In this document: piece by piece, positions 37,148-45,886 of the stretch
Layout of the letters: each line of letters starts with the position of its first letter
Numbering within the stretch: the stretch's first letter is position 1
Assembly: GCA_046331095.1 (NCBI GenBank)
Contig: JAXLRM010000004.1
Coordinates: 806,001 to 870,000 of the forward strand
DNA from: JAIBAC01 sp046331095
GTDB lineage: Bacteria; Actinomycetota; Acidimicrobiia; UBA2766
DNA length: 64,000 nucleotides
Direction: 5' to 3'
Program-made: the position numbers and the translations under genes
Notes under the pieces: generated by a model
The model's database searches: none
Told to the model about the DNA's origin: nothing
The model's input: only the letters and a program-made list of their open reading frames with translations

Positions 37148-38026
37148 TTGGCCGGACACATCTCACCCGGAACGCTGAGCCCGCCGCGGCCGGTGCCCAA
37201 AGGGATCGACAAGCCCTCGTACTGGCGCAGCGGCCACCCCAAGGAGCCCCGCCGCGTCCAGCTCCAGAAGTCCCCCGGCCAGATCCGGCGGATGCGCCGG
37301 GCGTGCGACGCCGCCGCCGAGGTCCTCACCCGTGTGGGCGCGGCCGTGCGTCCCGGGGTCACCACCGACGAACTCGACGCGATCTGCCACGACGCCACGA
37401 TCGAGCTCGGCGGCTACCCGAGCCCGCTCAACTACCACGGCTACCCCAAGTCGCTGTGCACGTCGGTGAACGAGGTCATCTGCCACGGCATCCCCGACGA
37501 CCGCCCTCTCGAGGACGGCGACATCGTCAACCTCGACGTCACGGTGTTCCTCGCGGGCATGCACGGCGACACCTCGAAGACCTACCCGGTCGGCGACGTC
37601 GACGCCGAGTCGGCGCGGCTCCTCAATGTCACCTACGAATGCATGTGGGCCGGAATCGACGCAGTGCATCCCGGCGGTGACATCACCGACATCGGGCGTG
37701 CGATCCAGGGCCACGCCGAGGCGAACGGATTCGGGGTCGTGCGCGACTTCGTCGGTCACGGAATCGGCGAGCAGTTCCACACCAAGCCGAGCGTCACCCA
37801 CTACTACGACCCGAACGCGTCGTTCGAGCTGCTTCCGGGCATGACGTTCACGATCGAGCCGATGATCACGATGGGGGACTGGCACGCCGAGGTGTGGGAC
37901 GACGGCTGGACCGCGGTCACGGTGGACGGGCGCCGCACGGCCCAGTTCGAGCACACGGTCCTCGTAGCCGACACCGGTTTCGAGGTGCTGACGCTGGGGC
38001 CGCTCGAGACGCCGCCGGACCTCTAG
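37148..38026 (+). CDS. map: Methionine aminopeptidase, type I
   Basis: The protein has 292 residues from TTG 37148, chosen because GGAGGA lies about 8 bases upstream and the N-terminus (GHISPGTLSPPRPVP) then matches actinobacterial MapB. ATG 37115 in the same frame is the alternative. Metal ligands appear as VNLDVTVFLAGMHGDTSKT (two Asp), GHGIGEQFHTKP (His) and TIEPM...QFEHT (two Glu). The enzyme removes the initiator methionine from nascent proteins in the cytoplasm. Confidence 0.92.
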   Translation: MAGHISPGTLSPPRPVPKGIDKPSYWRSGHPKEPRRVQLQKSPGQIRRMRRACDAAAEVLTRVGAAVRPGVTTDELDAICHDATIELGGYPSPLNYHGYPKSLCTSVNEVICHGIPDDRPLEDGDIVNLDVTVFLAGMHGDTSKTYPVGDVDAESARLLNVTYECMWAGIDAVHPGGDITDIGRAIQGHAEANGFGVVRDFVGHGIGEQFHTKPSVTHYYDPNASFELLPGMTFTIEPMITMGDWHAEVWDDGWTAVTVDGRRTAQFEHTVLVADTGFEVLTLGPLETPPDL

Positions 38027-38051
38027 TGCCGACACCTGACCGGAGCGCCCG

Positions 38052-39518
38052 ATGACACGAGAGCTTTCCCACGGCGAGCGCAGGTCGATGCGCCCGGTCA
38101 CCGACTTCGGCACGGCCGGGTTCATCTCGGGCTTCCGCGGCCCCTACGCCGACGGGGTGCCGCCGGAGGACCTCGAGGTCGTGACGCCCCCCCTGGGCGG
38201 GTTCGGCTTCGCCGAGCTGCGCCGCATGGTGGTCATCTACGTCGTCCTCGTCTACGCCGTCACCCGCGCCCTGGTGTCCCACGTCCTGCGCCGCCGCGGC
38301 AAGTCGTTCCTCGAGGCCGGCTACGACGGTGCGATCGACGGGTTCATCATGCTCGGGCCCACGTTCGTGAAGCTCGGCCAGATCCTCGCGAGCGCCGCGG
38401 GGATGTTCCCCGCGGGGCTGTCGGCGGCGGCACGGCGCTGCCTCGACGAGGTGCCGCCCTTCGGCGGCGACGCCGTGCGGCGCCTCGTCACCGACGACCT
38501 CGGCAGGCCGCCGAACCAGGTGTTCGGCCACTTCGACGAGACGCCGCTGTCGGCGGCGTCGATCGGGCAGGTGCACGCGTGCACGCTGCCCGACGGGCGT
38601 GCCGCGGTGGTCAAGCTGCAGCGGCCCGGCATCACCGAGCGCATGACCACGGACCTGCGGATCATGTACCGGCTCGCGGGTTGGTTCGAGAAGACCTCGT
38701 GGGGACGCACCTCGGGCGCGAAGGCGATCATCGAGGACCTCCACGCCGTCACGTTCCAGGAGCTCAACCCCGCGCTCGAGGCATGGCGCCAGCACCGCTT
38801 CCGCGAGAACATCGGCGCGTTCGGCGACAACGCGATGATCACGGCGCCGGAGGTCTTCTGGAACTTCTGCGGGCCCCACATGATCTGCATGGAGCGGGTC
38901 TCGGGCCTGCCCATGGACCAGTTCGACTCGATCCGCGAGCGCGGCATCGACGGCCAGCTCATCCTGCGGCGCGGCGCGAAGGTGTGGGCGGAGGCCGTGA
39001 TGGTGCACGGCCCGTTCCACGGCGACATGCACGCCGGCAACATCTGGGCCCTCGACGACGGCCGCGGCTGCTACCTCGACTTCGGGATCATGGGCGAGCT
39101 CACCGGCGACTGGAAGCAGCTCGTACGCGACCTCTTCTACACGTGCCTGTTCGACCTCGACTTCACCCGGGTGGCAAGGTCGTACCGCAGGGTCGGCGTC
39201 TTCCCCGCCGATATCGGCACCGACGAGGAGCTCGGCGAGCGTCTCGGCATGATCATCGGTCCGATGGTGACCGCCGGGGTCGGCAGCCTCAATATCGGCG
39301 AGCTCGTGATGCAGTCGATGGACCTGATGAAGGCCTACAACGCCACGTCGCCCCAGGAGCTCGTGCTGATCGCCAAACAGCTCCTCTACATCGAGCGCTA
39401 CACCAAGGGCCTCGCGCCCGACTACGCGATCACGACCGACCCCTTCATCGTGAAGAACATCTTCCCCGACGAGGCCGCCGAGAAGGCGGCCGAGCTCGGC
39501 CAGACCTTCCCCGACTAG
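38052..39518 (+). CDS. ABC1/UbiB-family atypical kinase
   Basis: The 488-residue protein starts at ATG 26 bp after map. It has the ABC1 signature GPTFVKLGQILASAAGMFP (KxGQ motif), an Ala-rich nucleotide loop SAASIGQVH, VVKLQRPG with the catalytic Lys, ICMERVSGLPMD, and the catalytic HGDMHAGNI plus LDFGIMGEL. Family members support quinone synthesis or membrane lipid homeostasis as ATPase/kinases. The one hydrophobic segment near residue 55 may anchor it. The substrate is unknown. Confidence 0.88.
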   Translation: MTRELSHGERRSMRPVTDFGTAGFISGFRGPYADGVPPEDLEVVTPPLGGFGFAELRRMVVIYVVLVYAVTRALVSHVLRRRGKSFLEAGYDGAIDGFIMLGPTFVKLGQILASAAGMFPAGLSAAARRCLDEVPPFGGDAVRRLVTDDLGRPPNQVFGHFDETPLSAASIGQVHACTLPDGRAAVVKLQRPGITERMTTDLRIMYRLAGWFEKTSWGRTSGAKAIIEDLHAVTFQELNPALEAWRQHRFRENIGAFGDNAMITAPEVFWNFCGPHMICMERVSGLPMDQFDSIRERGIDGQLILRRGAKVWAEAVMVHGPFHGDMHAGNIWALDDGRGCYLDFGIMGELTGDWKQLVRDLFYTCLFDLDFTRVARSYRRVGVFPADIGTDEELGERLGMIIGPMVTAGVGSLNIGELVMQSMDLMKAYNATSPQELVLIAKQLLYIERYTKGLAPDYAITTDPFIVKNIFPDEAAEKAAELGQTFPD

Positions 39519-39557
39519 TCGGTCCCGGTCCCAGGCCCAGGAGTGGCTCTGGAGTGA

Positions 39558-39866
39558 TCAGGAGGCCGAGGCGGCCGCGTGTTCTGCGCGGGCCTCGAGG
39601 AGCTCGACGACGTCCTCGCGCTGTTGCGCGACCGCGATGTCGAGGGCGGTCTGGCCGCGGGGGTCGAGGGCGGTGACGTCGGCGCCGCCTAGGAGCAGCT
39701 CGCGGACCACGTCGGCGTGGCCTCCGAGGGTGGCGATGTGCAGCGCCGTGTAGCCGCCGGGGTCGACGGGATTGGGGTCGCCGCCGTTCCTGAGGTACCG
39801 GCGCACGTTGCGGCTGTAGCCGGCACGGGAGTTCCAGAAGAGGTACGGAGCATCGAGGGTCGCCAT
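39558..39866 (-). CDS. Ankyrin-repeat protein
   Basis: The 102-residue protein starts at ATG 39866. Ankyrin motifs GGYTALHIATLGGHADVVRELLLGGADV and RGQTALDIAVAQQREDVVELLEA give two clear repeats plus a partial first one. It would be a protein-interaction module; no partner is apparent. The longer open frame upstream runs through repeat DNA and the divergent dnaE2-C gene and is not counted. Confidence 0.78.
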   Translation of the reverse strand: MATLDAPYLFWNSRAGYSRNVRRYLRNGGDPNPVDPGGYTALHIATLGGHADVVRELLLGGADVTALDPRGQTALDIAVAQQREDVVELLEARAEHAAASAS

Positions 39867-39910
39867 GGCCCGGAAGCTAGATGCTCGCCCGCCTCCCCGG
39901 TGAACCGGGC

Positions 39911-40025
39911 CCCGAACGCGGGCCGGATGGCTCGTGAGCGGGTCATGTCGCCCGCGTTTGGGAGGGGTGGCGTCCCGAACGCGGGCCGGATGGCTCGTGA
40001 GCGGGTCAGGTCGCCCGCGTTTGGG
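39911..40025. repeat. Hairpin repeat array, type C, two units
   Basis: Units at 39911-39962 and 39974-40025 (52 nt, period 63) begin CCCGAACGCGGG and end CCCGCGTTTGGG, pairing over 12 bp with one G-T wobble. The interior contains GCTCGTGAGC, able to form a nested hairpin. The arms are almost the same as the type B array at 24.1 kb, but the interior differs. Unlike the other arrays, it lies between divergent genes, upstream of the SOS box of dnaE2-C. Confidence 0.9.
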
Positions 40026-40042
40026 AGAGGGTCCCGCTTGAC

Positions 40043-40058
40043 CCGAACGTACGTTCGG
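40043..40058. promoter_or_regulatory. SOS box before dnaE2-C / dinB
   Basis: CCGAACGTACGTTCGG is a perfect 16-bp palindrome containing the actinobacterial LexA core CGAAC-N4-GTTCG. It ends 13 bp before ATG 40072, so LexA bound here would block the operon start directly. Confidence 0.85.
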
Positions 40059-40071
40059 ATAGGGTGGGGGG

Positions 40072-40926
40072 ATGGGCAAGGGGATACGGCTCGGGCTGCA
40101 CCACGTGGCGGGCATCGCCGACGCCGAGGCGGCGGCGATCGAGGCGGCACGCCGCAGTGGCGGCAGGTTCTCCTCGCTCGAGGACTTCGTGCGCCGCACC
40201 GGCGTGTCGCGGCCCACGTGCGAGAACCTCGTGCGGGTCGGCGCCCTCGACTCGCTCGCGCCCCAGGGCCGGCGGGCGCTGCTGTGGCGCATCGAGGAGC
40301 TGTGGGCGGCAGGCAGCAGCCGGAACGGGCGCGGCGGCGCCGCCGTCGCCGACGACGCCCAACAGGCGCTGAACCTCGACGTCCCCGCCGAGAGCGTGCC
40401 GCTCGCGGGCCTGCGCGACTTCACCGACGCCGAGAAGGTCCATGCCGAGCTCGAGGTGCTCGGCATGGACGTGACACGCCACCTCGTCACGTTCTACGAG
40501 CAGGAGTGCCGCAGCCTCGGGGTGGTCCCCGCCGCCGAGCTGCGGGACCGCCAGAATGGGGAGATGGTCACCGTGGCGGGCGTCAAGGTCGCGACCCAGA
40601 CCCCCGCGATCCGCTCGGGCCGGCGCATCATCTTCCTGACAGTCGACGACCCCACCGGCCTCGTCGACGTCACGATCTTCCCCACGGTCCAGGCACGCTG
40701 CGCCCGCCCCGCGTTCGACGGCTTCGTGCTCGCGATCCGGGGCAAGCTGCGCCGCACCGGCCCCGCGGGCAGAGGTGTCAGCGTCGTCGCGTCCGAGATC
40801 TGGGACCTGCAGCGCGTCGGCGTCCCCGCGTCCGAGAAGCCACTCGGCCGTGGCGGCCCGCCGCGCCACATCTGGCACCGCAGCCCCGGCTCGCCCGGCG
40901 GCGCCGGAGCGGGGGCAGCGGCGTGA
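40072..40926 (+). CDS. DnaE2 C-terminal piece (helix-hairpin-helix and OB-fold)
   Basis: The 284-residue protein begins MGKGIRLGLHHVAGI, equivalent to the point in intact DnaE2 just after the polymerase fingers. The helix-hairpin-helix part (about residues 1-75: SLEDFVRRTGVSRPTCENLVRVGALDSL...RRALLWRIEELW) is followed by a linker, HVTRHL-like spacer and an OB-fold (about 160-250: VTVAGVKVATQTPAIRSGRRIIFLTVDDPTGLVDVTIFP). These are the tail domains missing from 32080-34695. It has its own ATG, SOS box and a GTGA overlap with dinB, so it appears to be an expressed separate subunit and not debris. Confidence 0.87.
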   Translation: MGKGIRLGLHHVAGIADAEAAAIEAARRSGGRFSSLEDFVRRTGVSRPTCENLVRVGALDSLAPQGRRALLWRIEELWAAGSSRNGRGGAAVADDAQQALNLDVPAESVPLAGLRDFTDAEKVHAELEVLGMDVTRHLVTFYEQECRSLGVVPAAELRDRQNGEMVTVAGVKVATQTPAIRSGRRIIFLTVDDPTGLVDVTIFPTVQARCARPAFDGFVLAIRGKLRRTGPAGRGVSVVASEIWDLQRVGVPASEKPLGRGGPPRHIWHRSPGSPGGAGAGAAA

Positions 40927-42209
40927 GCAGGCCCGGCCCCGTCTACCGGGTCGCCGACCTCGGGCCGCCGGCGGGGACCGAGACGATCCTGCACGCCGAC
41001 ATGGACGCCTTCTACGCCGCGGTCGAGGTGCGCCGCCGCCCCGAGCTGCGCGGCAAGCCCGTCGTCGTGGGCGGGGCGGGCACCCGCGGGGTCGTGGCCG
41101 CCGCCTCCTACGAGGCGCGCCGCTTCGGCGTGTACTCGGCGATGCCGGCGACCCGGGCGCGGCGCCTCTGTCCCGACGCCGTGTTCCTCCCGCCCGACTT
41201 CGCCGAGTACACCGCCGAGTCCGAGGCGGTGCGACGGATCATGGAGTCCTACACGCCCCTCGTCGAGCCGCTCTCGCTCGACGAGGCGTTCCTCGACGTG
41301 GCGGGGGCGGGCCGGCTCTTCGGCGACGCGATGGCGATCGCCCGTGCGATCCGCGACCGAGTCCGCGCCGAGCGGCGCCTGCCGGTGAGCGTCGGCGTCG
41401 CGGCCAACCAGTTCCACGCCAAGCTCGCCTCGCGCGAGGCGAAACCGACCGGTGCCGGTGCCGGTGCCGGGATCTTCTGCATCCCCGCGGACGCAGCCGT
41501 CCGCTACCTGCACCCGCTGCCGGTCGCGGCGCTCTGGGGTGTCGGCGACGCGACGGTGGAGCGTCTCGACCGCCTCGGGATCCGCACCGTCGCCGACCTC
41601 GACGCCGTCGCGCCCGAGAGCCTCGCCCGCGTCGTGGGCCAGGCCGGCGCTCGCCACCTGAAGGCCTTGTGCGCCGGGCGCGACGACAGCCCGGTGGTGC
41701 CGCGGCGCGACCCCAAGTCCGTGGGTCACGAGGAGACCTTCGAGGTCGACCTCACCGATCCCGAGACGATCCGCGCCGAGCTGCGCAGCCTCGCCGAGCG
41801 GGTCGCCACGCGGCTGCGCCGCGGAAGGGTCTCCGCCCGGACGGTGACGCTCAAGTGCCGCCTGCCCACGTTCCGGACCTTCACACGCAGCCGCACGCTC
41901 GCGGAGGCGACCGACACCGGCCCCGAGATCTACACGGTCGCCTGCGAGCTCTACGAACGCCTCCACCTCGACCGCCACGCCGTCCGGCTCCTCGGGATCT
42001 CGGCGTCGGGCCTCGTCGCCGGGCCACCCACGCGCCAGCTCGGCTTCGACCCCGCCCCGCAGTGGAGCCCGTTGATGTCGGCCGCCGACGCCGTGCGCGA
42101 GCGCTTCGGCGACGGCGCCATCGAGCCCGCACGCCTTCTCACCCGCACCGCGGGCCGTGACCACGGACATGGCACCACGGCGGCGAACGAGGCACCCCGG
42201 TGGGGTTAG
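40923..42209 (+). CDS. dinB: Y-family DNA polymerase IV (DinB)
   Basis: The 428-residue protein starts at GTG overlapping the dnaE2-C stop (GTGA). Catalytic residues are present: HADMDAFYAAVE (Asp26 and surrounding) and SLDEAFLDV (Asp-Glu), so it is DinB and not the inactive ImuB. VSVGVAANQFHAKLASREAKPTG and WGVGDATVERL (helix-hairpin-helix) follow. Near the C-terminus RQLGFDP resembles a beta-clamp-binding peptide. It is probably SOS-induced with dnaE2-C and performs lesion bypass. About 20 extra N-terminal residues precede the catalytic motif. Confidence 0.92.
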   Translation: MSRPGPVYRVADLGPPAGTETILHADMDAFYAAVEVRRRPELRGKPVVVGGAGTRGVVAAASYEARRFGVYSAMPATRARRLCPDAVFLPPDFAEYTAESEAVRRIMESYTPLVEPLSLDEAFLDVAGAGRLFGDAMAIARAIRDRVRAERRLPVSVGVAANQFHAKLASREAKPTGAGAGAGIFCIPADAAVRYLHPLPVAALWGVGDATVERLDRLGIRTVADLDAVAPESLARVVGQAGARHLKALCAGRDDSPVVPRRDPKSVGHEETFEVDLTDPETIRAELRSLAERVATRLRRGRVSARTVTLKCRLPTFRTFTRSRTLAEATDTGPEIYTVACELYERLHLDRHAVRLLGISASGLVAGPPTRQLGFDPAPQWSPLMSAADAVRERFGDGAIEPARLLTRTAGRDHGHGTTAANEAPRWG

Positions 42210-43276
42210 GGATCGGTTTCGTCGGCTGCGGCTTCATCGCGACGATCCACGCCGGTGCCCTCACCGCGCTCGCACAGCGGGGCCACGTCGACGTGAACCT
42301 CGCCGCGTGCTGCGACCGCGACCCCCGACGGGCAGGCGCCTTCGCGGCCACCTTCGGGTTCGGGGCTCACACGACCGATCCCGCCGCGCTGGTCGCTCGC
42401 GACGACGTCGACGCCGTCTACGTGTGCACACCGACGGCCTCGCATCCCGAGCTCGTCGAGCTCGTGGCCGCCCACGGCAAGGCCCTCTTCTGCGAGAAGC
42501 CGCTCGCCTTCGACGCCGTCACCGCGGAGCGTATGGCGGCAACCGTGGCGGCCGCCGCGGTCGTCGCCCGCGTGGGGTTGGTGCTGCGCTTCTCGCCGAC
42601 CATGCGCGAGGTGCGCCGCCGCGCCGCAGGTTCCGCCGGGATCATGGCGACCGTGCTGCGCGACGACCAGTTCATCCCGATCCGAGGCCGGTACGGCTCG
42701 ACCTGGCGGGCGGACCGGACCCAGGCGGGCGCAGGCACGGTGCTCGAGCACTCGATCCACGACTTCGACATCCTCCGGTGGATCTGCGGCGACGTCGCCT
42801 CGGTCGCGGCAGTCACGCGTTGTGTCGCCGGCCACCCTGGCATCGAGGACACCGCGGTCGTGACGCTCGAGTTCGCCGGCGGAGCCGTCGGGTCGCTCGT
42901 CTCGGTGTGGCACGACGTCGACTCGCGCGCGTCCACACGCCGCCTCGAGGTCCTGTGCCGCGACACCTGGGTCGCCACCGACGACGACACCTACGGCGAC
43001 GTGACCGTGCAGGGCTCTGCGGCGACCGAGGAGGTCGCGGCGCCGGACTCGGCGCTCAGGGTGTGCGAGGAGCTCGGCGCGCCGCCCGTCCTCGCGGAGC
43101 CCGGCGGCGTCTGGATGCTCGAGGACTGGGCCTTCTGCCGGACCGCCGCCGGCGCACCCGTGGAAGGTCCGACCTTCAACGACGCGGTCGCCGCGCATCG
43201 CTGCGTCGACGCCGTGTACGAGTCGGCGCGGCGCGGTGGCGAGCCCGTGACCGTGTCCCCCACCGGCGCGCGCTGA
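42200..43276 (+). CDS. Gfo/Idh/MocA-family oxidoreductase
   Basis: The 358-residue protein starts at GTG 42200, overlapping the dinB stop by 10 bp. The N-terminal Rossmann motif IGFVGCGFIATIHAGAL binds NAD(P). YVCTPTASHPELVELVAAHGKALFCEKPLA contains the family's EKP lysine, and GTVLEHSIHDFDILRWICGDV carries the catalytic His. It likely oxidises or reduces a sugar or cyclitol; the substrate is unknown. It may be co-transcribed with the SOS operon by read-through. Confidence 0.87.
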   Translation: MGLGIGFVGCGFIATIHAGALTALAQRGHVDVNLAACCDRDPRRAGAFAATFGFGAHTTDPAALVARDDVDAVYVCTPTASHPELVELVAAHGKALFCEKPLAFDAVTAERMAATVAAAAVVARVGLVLRFSPTMREVRRRAAGSAGIMATVLRDDQFIPIRGRYGSTWRADRTQAGAGTVLEHSIHDFDILRWICGDVASVAAVTRCVAGHPGIEDTAVVTLEFAGGAVGSLVSVWHDVDSRASTRRLEVLCRDTWVATDDDTYGDVTVQGSAATEEVAAPDSALRVCEELGAPPVLAEPGGVWMLEDWAFCRTAAGAPVEGPTFNDAVAAHRCVDAVYESARRGGEPVTVSPTGAR

Positions 43277-43401
43277 ACGCCCACGTCGGACGGGCTGTTT
43301 CCGGCGCCCGATCTGGCACTACACTTGTGCCCACATCGTGGGCGGTCAGGACCCCGCACTTCCGTCGTCGTCCCGCCCGTTCCACCAATTTGGGGGTCGG
43401 C

Positions 43402-43770
43402 GTGCCTCTTTCCGAGGACGAGCAGCGAATCCTTGCCGACATCGAACGGCAGTTCCACGCTGAGGATCCCAAGCTCGCGCGCGAGGTCGCCCGCACGTCG
43501 GTGTATTCGCACTCGGGGCGTCAGCTCAAGTGGGCGATCGCCGGGATCGTGCTCGGGATCGTGCTCATGGTCGTGCTCCTCGCCATGCAGCTCGTCGCCG
43601 CGAGCCTCGTCGTCGGCTTCGGGATGGCGTTCGCGTGCGGAGTCTGGGCCTACTACGCGTTCCGGCGCATGACCCAAGCCGGGATCAACGACCTGCGCCG
43701 CAAGACGCGGTCGCTCTTCCCCAAGGGCATCAGCGGCGACGACTTCCGCCGCCGCTTCCAGCGCGAGTAG
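43402..43770 (+). CDS. DUF3040 membrane protein
   Basis: The 122-residue protein starts at GTG. PLSEDEQRILADIERQFHAEDPKLA is the DUF3040 signature found in actinobacteria. Two hydrophobic segments follow (about residues 45-67 and 68-85), then a basic tail. Function is unknown. The gene end overlaps the convergent transglutaminase gene by 41 bp. Confidence 0.87.
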   Translation: MPLSEDEQRILADIERQFHAEDPKLAREVARTSVYSHSGRQLKWAIAGIVLGIVLMVVLLAMQLVAASLVVGFGMAFACGVWAYYAFRRMTQAGINDLRRKTRSLFPKGISGDDFRRRFQRE

Positions 43771-45886
43771 GCCGCCTCGGCCTCAGGCTGCGGGTGCTCA
43801 CCTCTGCCCGCAGCCATCTTCGTGGGCTCTCGTGACGCAAGCGCCTGCGCGCTGCGATCACCGCTCTCGGTGCAGCCGCGTCTGCTCCGACGGTCCGTTC
43901 CGTCTCGGGCGGACCGTAGGTATCGGACACGTACGCGTCGGTGAGAGCGCCCAGGTCCACACCCGCCCGCCCGGCCGACGCGCGGACCTCCTCGGGCGAG
44001 GCGCCCGGAGCGAGCGCGACGTCGAGGTCGCGCAAGAGGTCGAGGCCCTCGTCCCAGGATCCGGCCGATCCGCGCCCGAGCCTGCGGCGCCGCCGCCACG
44101 CCTTGACGCCCACCAGCGCGAGAACCAGCGCGACCACGACCGCGACCACCGCGGCGACGGCCACGAGGAGGCGAACCCACGGCGGCGACGGTGCCCGAGG
44201 CGGTGCCCCGGCGTCGGTGTCCCCGCCCTCGGGCTGTGCTGCGGTCGTGGGCGGCGCCGTGGTGACCTCCCCGGGTACCTGCGACGTCGCCGGTGGGGCA
44301 ACTGCCGACGTGGGTGGCTGCTCGCGGGGGACCGCGTCCCCGCGCGGTGTCGGGTCGAACTGGACCCAGCCCCAACCCTCGAACCACAGCTCCGGCCACG
44401 CGTGGGAGTCCGACCCGCGCACCTCGAACACCGTCCGCCCCCCGTTGCCGAGGCGGACTGCCTCGCCGCCGAGGTATCCGACGGCCACCCGGGAGGGGAT
44501 GCCGAGATCGCGGGCGAGCGTCGCCATCGATGCGGCGAACTGCTCGCAGTAGCCCGCTTGGGTCTCGAGCAGGAAGCGGCGCAGCTCGTCCTCGTCGTGG
44601 CCGGGCGACACGTTCAAGTCGTAGCGGAACGTGTGCAACCTCGACTCGATGGCCACGGCCTGCTCGTAAGGGCCGTGCGCGCCCGCGACCGTCTCGTCGA
44701 GCCACTGCTCGACGTCGGGCGACGGTGACGGGTGCTGCAGGTAGTGCGAGACGGCGCGCGAGCCCGCGTCGGCAGGACCGACCTTGCGGAGCTTGTCCGC
44801 GTCGAACTGGGGGACCGCCGAGATCACCTCGTACGTGATGTCGTTTCGGGTGTGGTCGCTGACCACGACGCTGCCGGTGGCTTCGTCGATCGTCGTCGTC
44901 TGGGGTGGGCTCTGGGGGAAGGCGGCTGCCGGTAGCCACAGGCTGCGGAGATCCGTGATGTGGACCTCTTGGATCATGCGCGCGGTGCGTGAGCTCGGCG
45001 CGTCGGGCAGCGACGGCGGCGAACCAGACGCGCTCCACCGGTTGCCGTCGAACGCGTCGAGGGCCGTGAGGCGCCAGTACGAGCGCTGGGTCGCCTCGAC
45101 CGAGAAGTTCACCTTGGGAGACAGGTCGACGAGACGGGGCTTGATGTCGACGAAGGGGTTGTCGTCGGAGATCACGTTGCCGACCTCGTTGCGGAAGTCG
45201 AGCGCCGCGTGACTGCCGTAGAAGGGGAGCTTCGGCGCGAGGAGCGTCCCGGCGAGGGCGACGATGCTGCAGAGGGCGCCGGGAACGAGGACCCTGTTCC
45301 ACGAGACGCCCCGCCGCGTGTAGTCGTTGGCCACGATCGTCCAGACGACACAGACGACGAGGAGCCACACGGGCAGCGCCCCCGGGCCGCCCTGGGAGAG
45401 GATGCGGGCCGCGACGTAGATCGTGATCGCCGGTGTCGTCGACAGCGCTGCCGAAGTCGACGTCCACTGACCCGCGCCGGAGGCGGCGGCGCACCACCAC
45501 ACCGCTGCCGTCGCGATCGCGACGAACGGCGGCGCCGACTCGATCGGTGGCACCGTCTCGCGTGCGAGTCGCATGCCCGAGCCGAACCCGTTCCACAGCG
45601 CCGCGATCGTTCCCGGTGTCGGCAGGCCCAGGAACGTCGATTCGGGATAGAGCGTCCATCCGAGGACCGCCAGGAACAGCACGACGTGAACGGCGATCGC
45701 CCCCGCTCTCGACGCCCGTGGTGACCACGACCGGTGCCGGCGCCGCACCTCCACCAGCGACCGTTCGACCACCAGCGGGAGGACTGCCGCCAGCAGCACA
45801 GGTAACACCCAGCCCTTGGTGGCGAACACCGCGTTGAACCCGCTCACCGCCACGAGCCACATGGCCACGGTCGCGACGAAGGTCAC
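43730..45886 (-). CDS. Transglutaminase-like membrane protein (TgpA type)
   Basis: The protein has 718 residues from GTG 45886, with GGAGG 6 bases upstream and a GTGA overlap with the DUF58 gene. Several membrane segments occupy about the first 220 residues. An extracytoplasmic transglutaminase-like core carries the triad Cys447 (AGYCEQFAASMA), His495 (SDSHAWPE) and Asp511 (VQFDPTP). A Pro/Thr linker and a further membrane segment (about 570-590) precede a cytoplasmic DUF4129-like tail. The MoxR-DUF58-transglutaminase set is a common conserved operon of unknown substrate. Confidence 0.87.
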   Translation of the reverse strand: MTFVATVAMWLVAVSGFNAVFATKGWVLPVLLAAVLPLVVERSLVEVRRRHRSWSPRASRAGAIAVHVVLFLAVLGWTLYPESTFLGLPTPGTIAALWNGFGSGMRLARETVPPIESAPPFVAIATAAVWWCAAASGAGQWTSTSAALSTTPAITIYVAARILSQGGPGALPVWLLVVCVVWTIVANDYTRRGVSWNRVLVPGALCSIVALAGTLLAPKLPFYGSHAALDFRNEVGNVISDDNPFVDIKPRLVDLSPKVNFSVEATQRSYWRLTALDAFDGNRWSASGSPPSLPDAPSSRTARMIQEVHITDLRSLWLPAAAFPQSPPQTTTIDEATGSVVVSDHTRNDITYEVISAVPQFDADKLRKVGPADAGSRAVSHYLQHPSPSPDVEQWLDETVAGAHGPYEQAVAIESRLHTFRYDLNVSPGHDEDELRRFLLETQAGYCEQFAASMATLARDLGIPSRVAVGYLGGEAVRLGNGGRTVFEVRGSDSHAWPELWFEGWGWVQFDPTPRGDAVPREQPPTSAVAPPATSQVPGEVTTAPPTTAAQPEGGDTDAGAPPRAPSPPWVRLLVAVAAVVAVVVALVLALVGVKAWRRRRRLGRGSAGSWDEGLDLLRDLDVALAPGASPEEVRASAGRAGVDLGALTDAYVSDTYGPPETERTVGADAAAPRAVIAARRRLRHESPRRWLRAEVSTRSLRPRRPTRAGSGGGSRRR

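Noticed and set aside
32080..40926. Split-intein joining of the two DnaE2 halves, as in cyanobacterial DnaE
   Set aside because: The N-piece has only about 25 residues after its DnaE2-like part and these are antisense to another gene; the C-piece starts directly with DnaE2 sequence. No intein blocks or junction Cys/Ser were seen.
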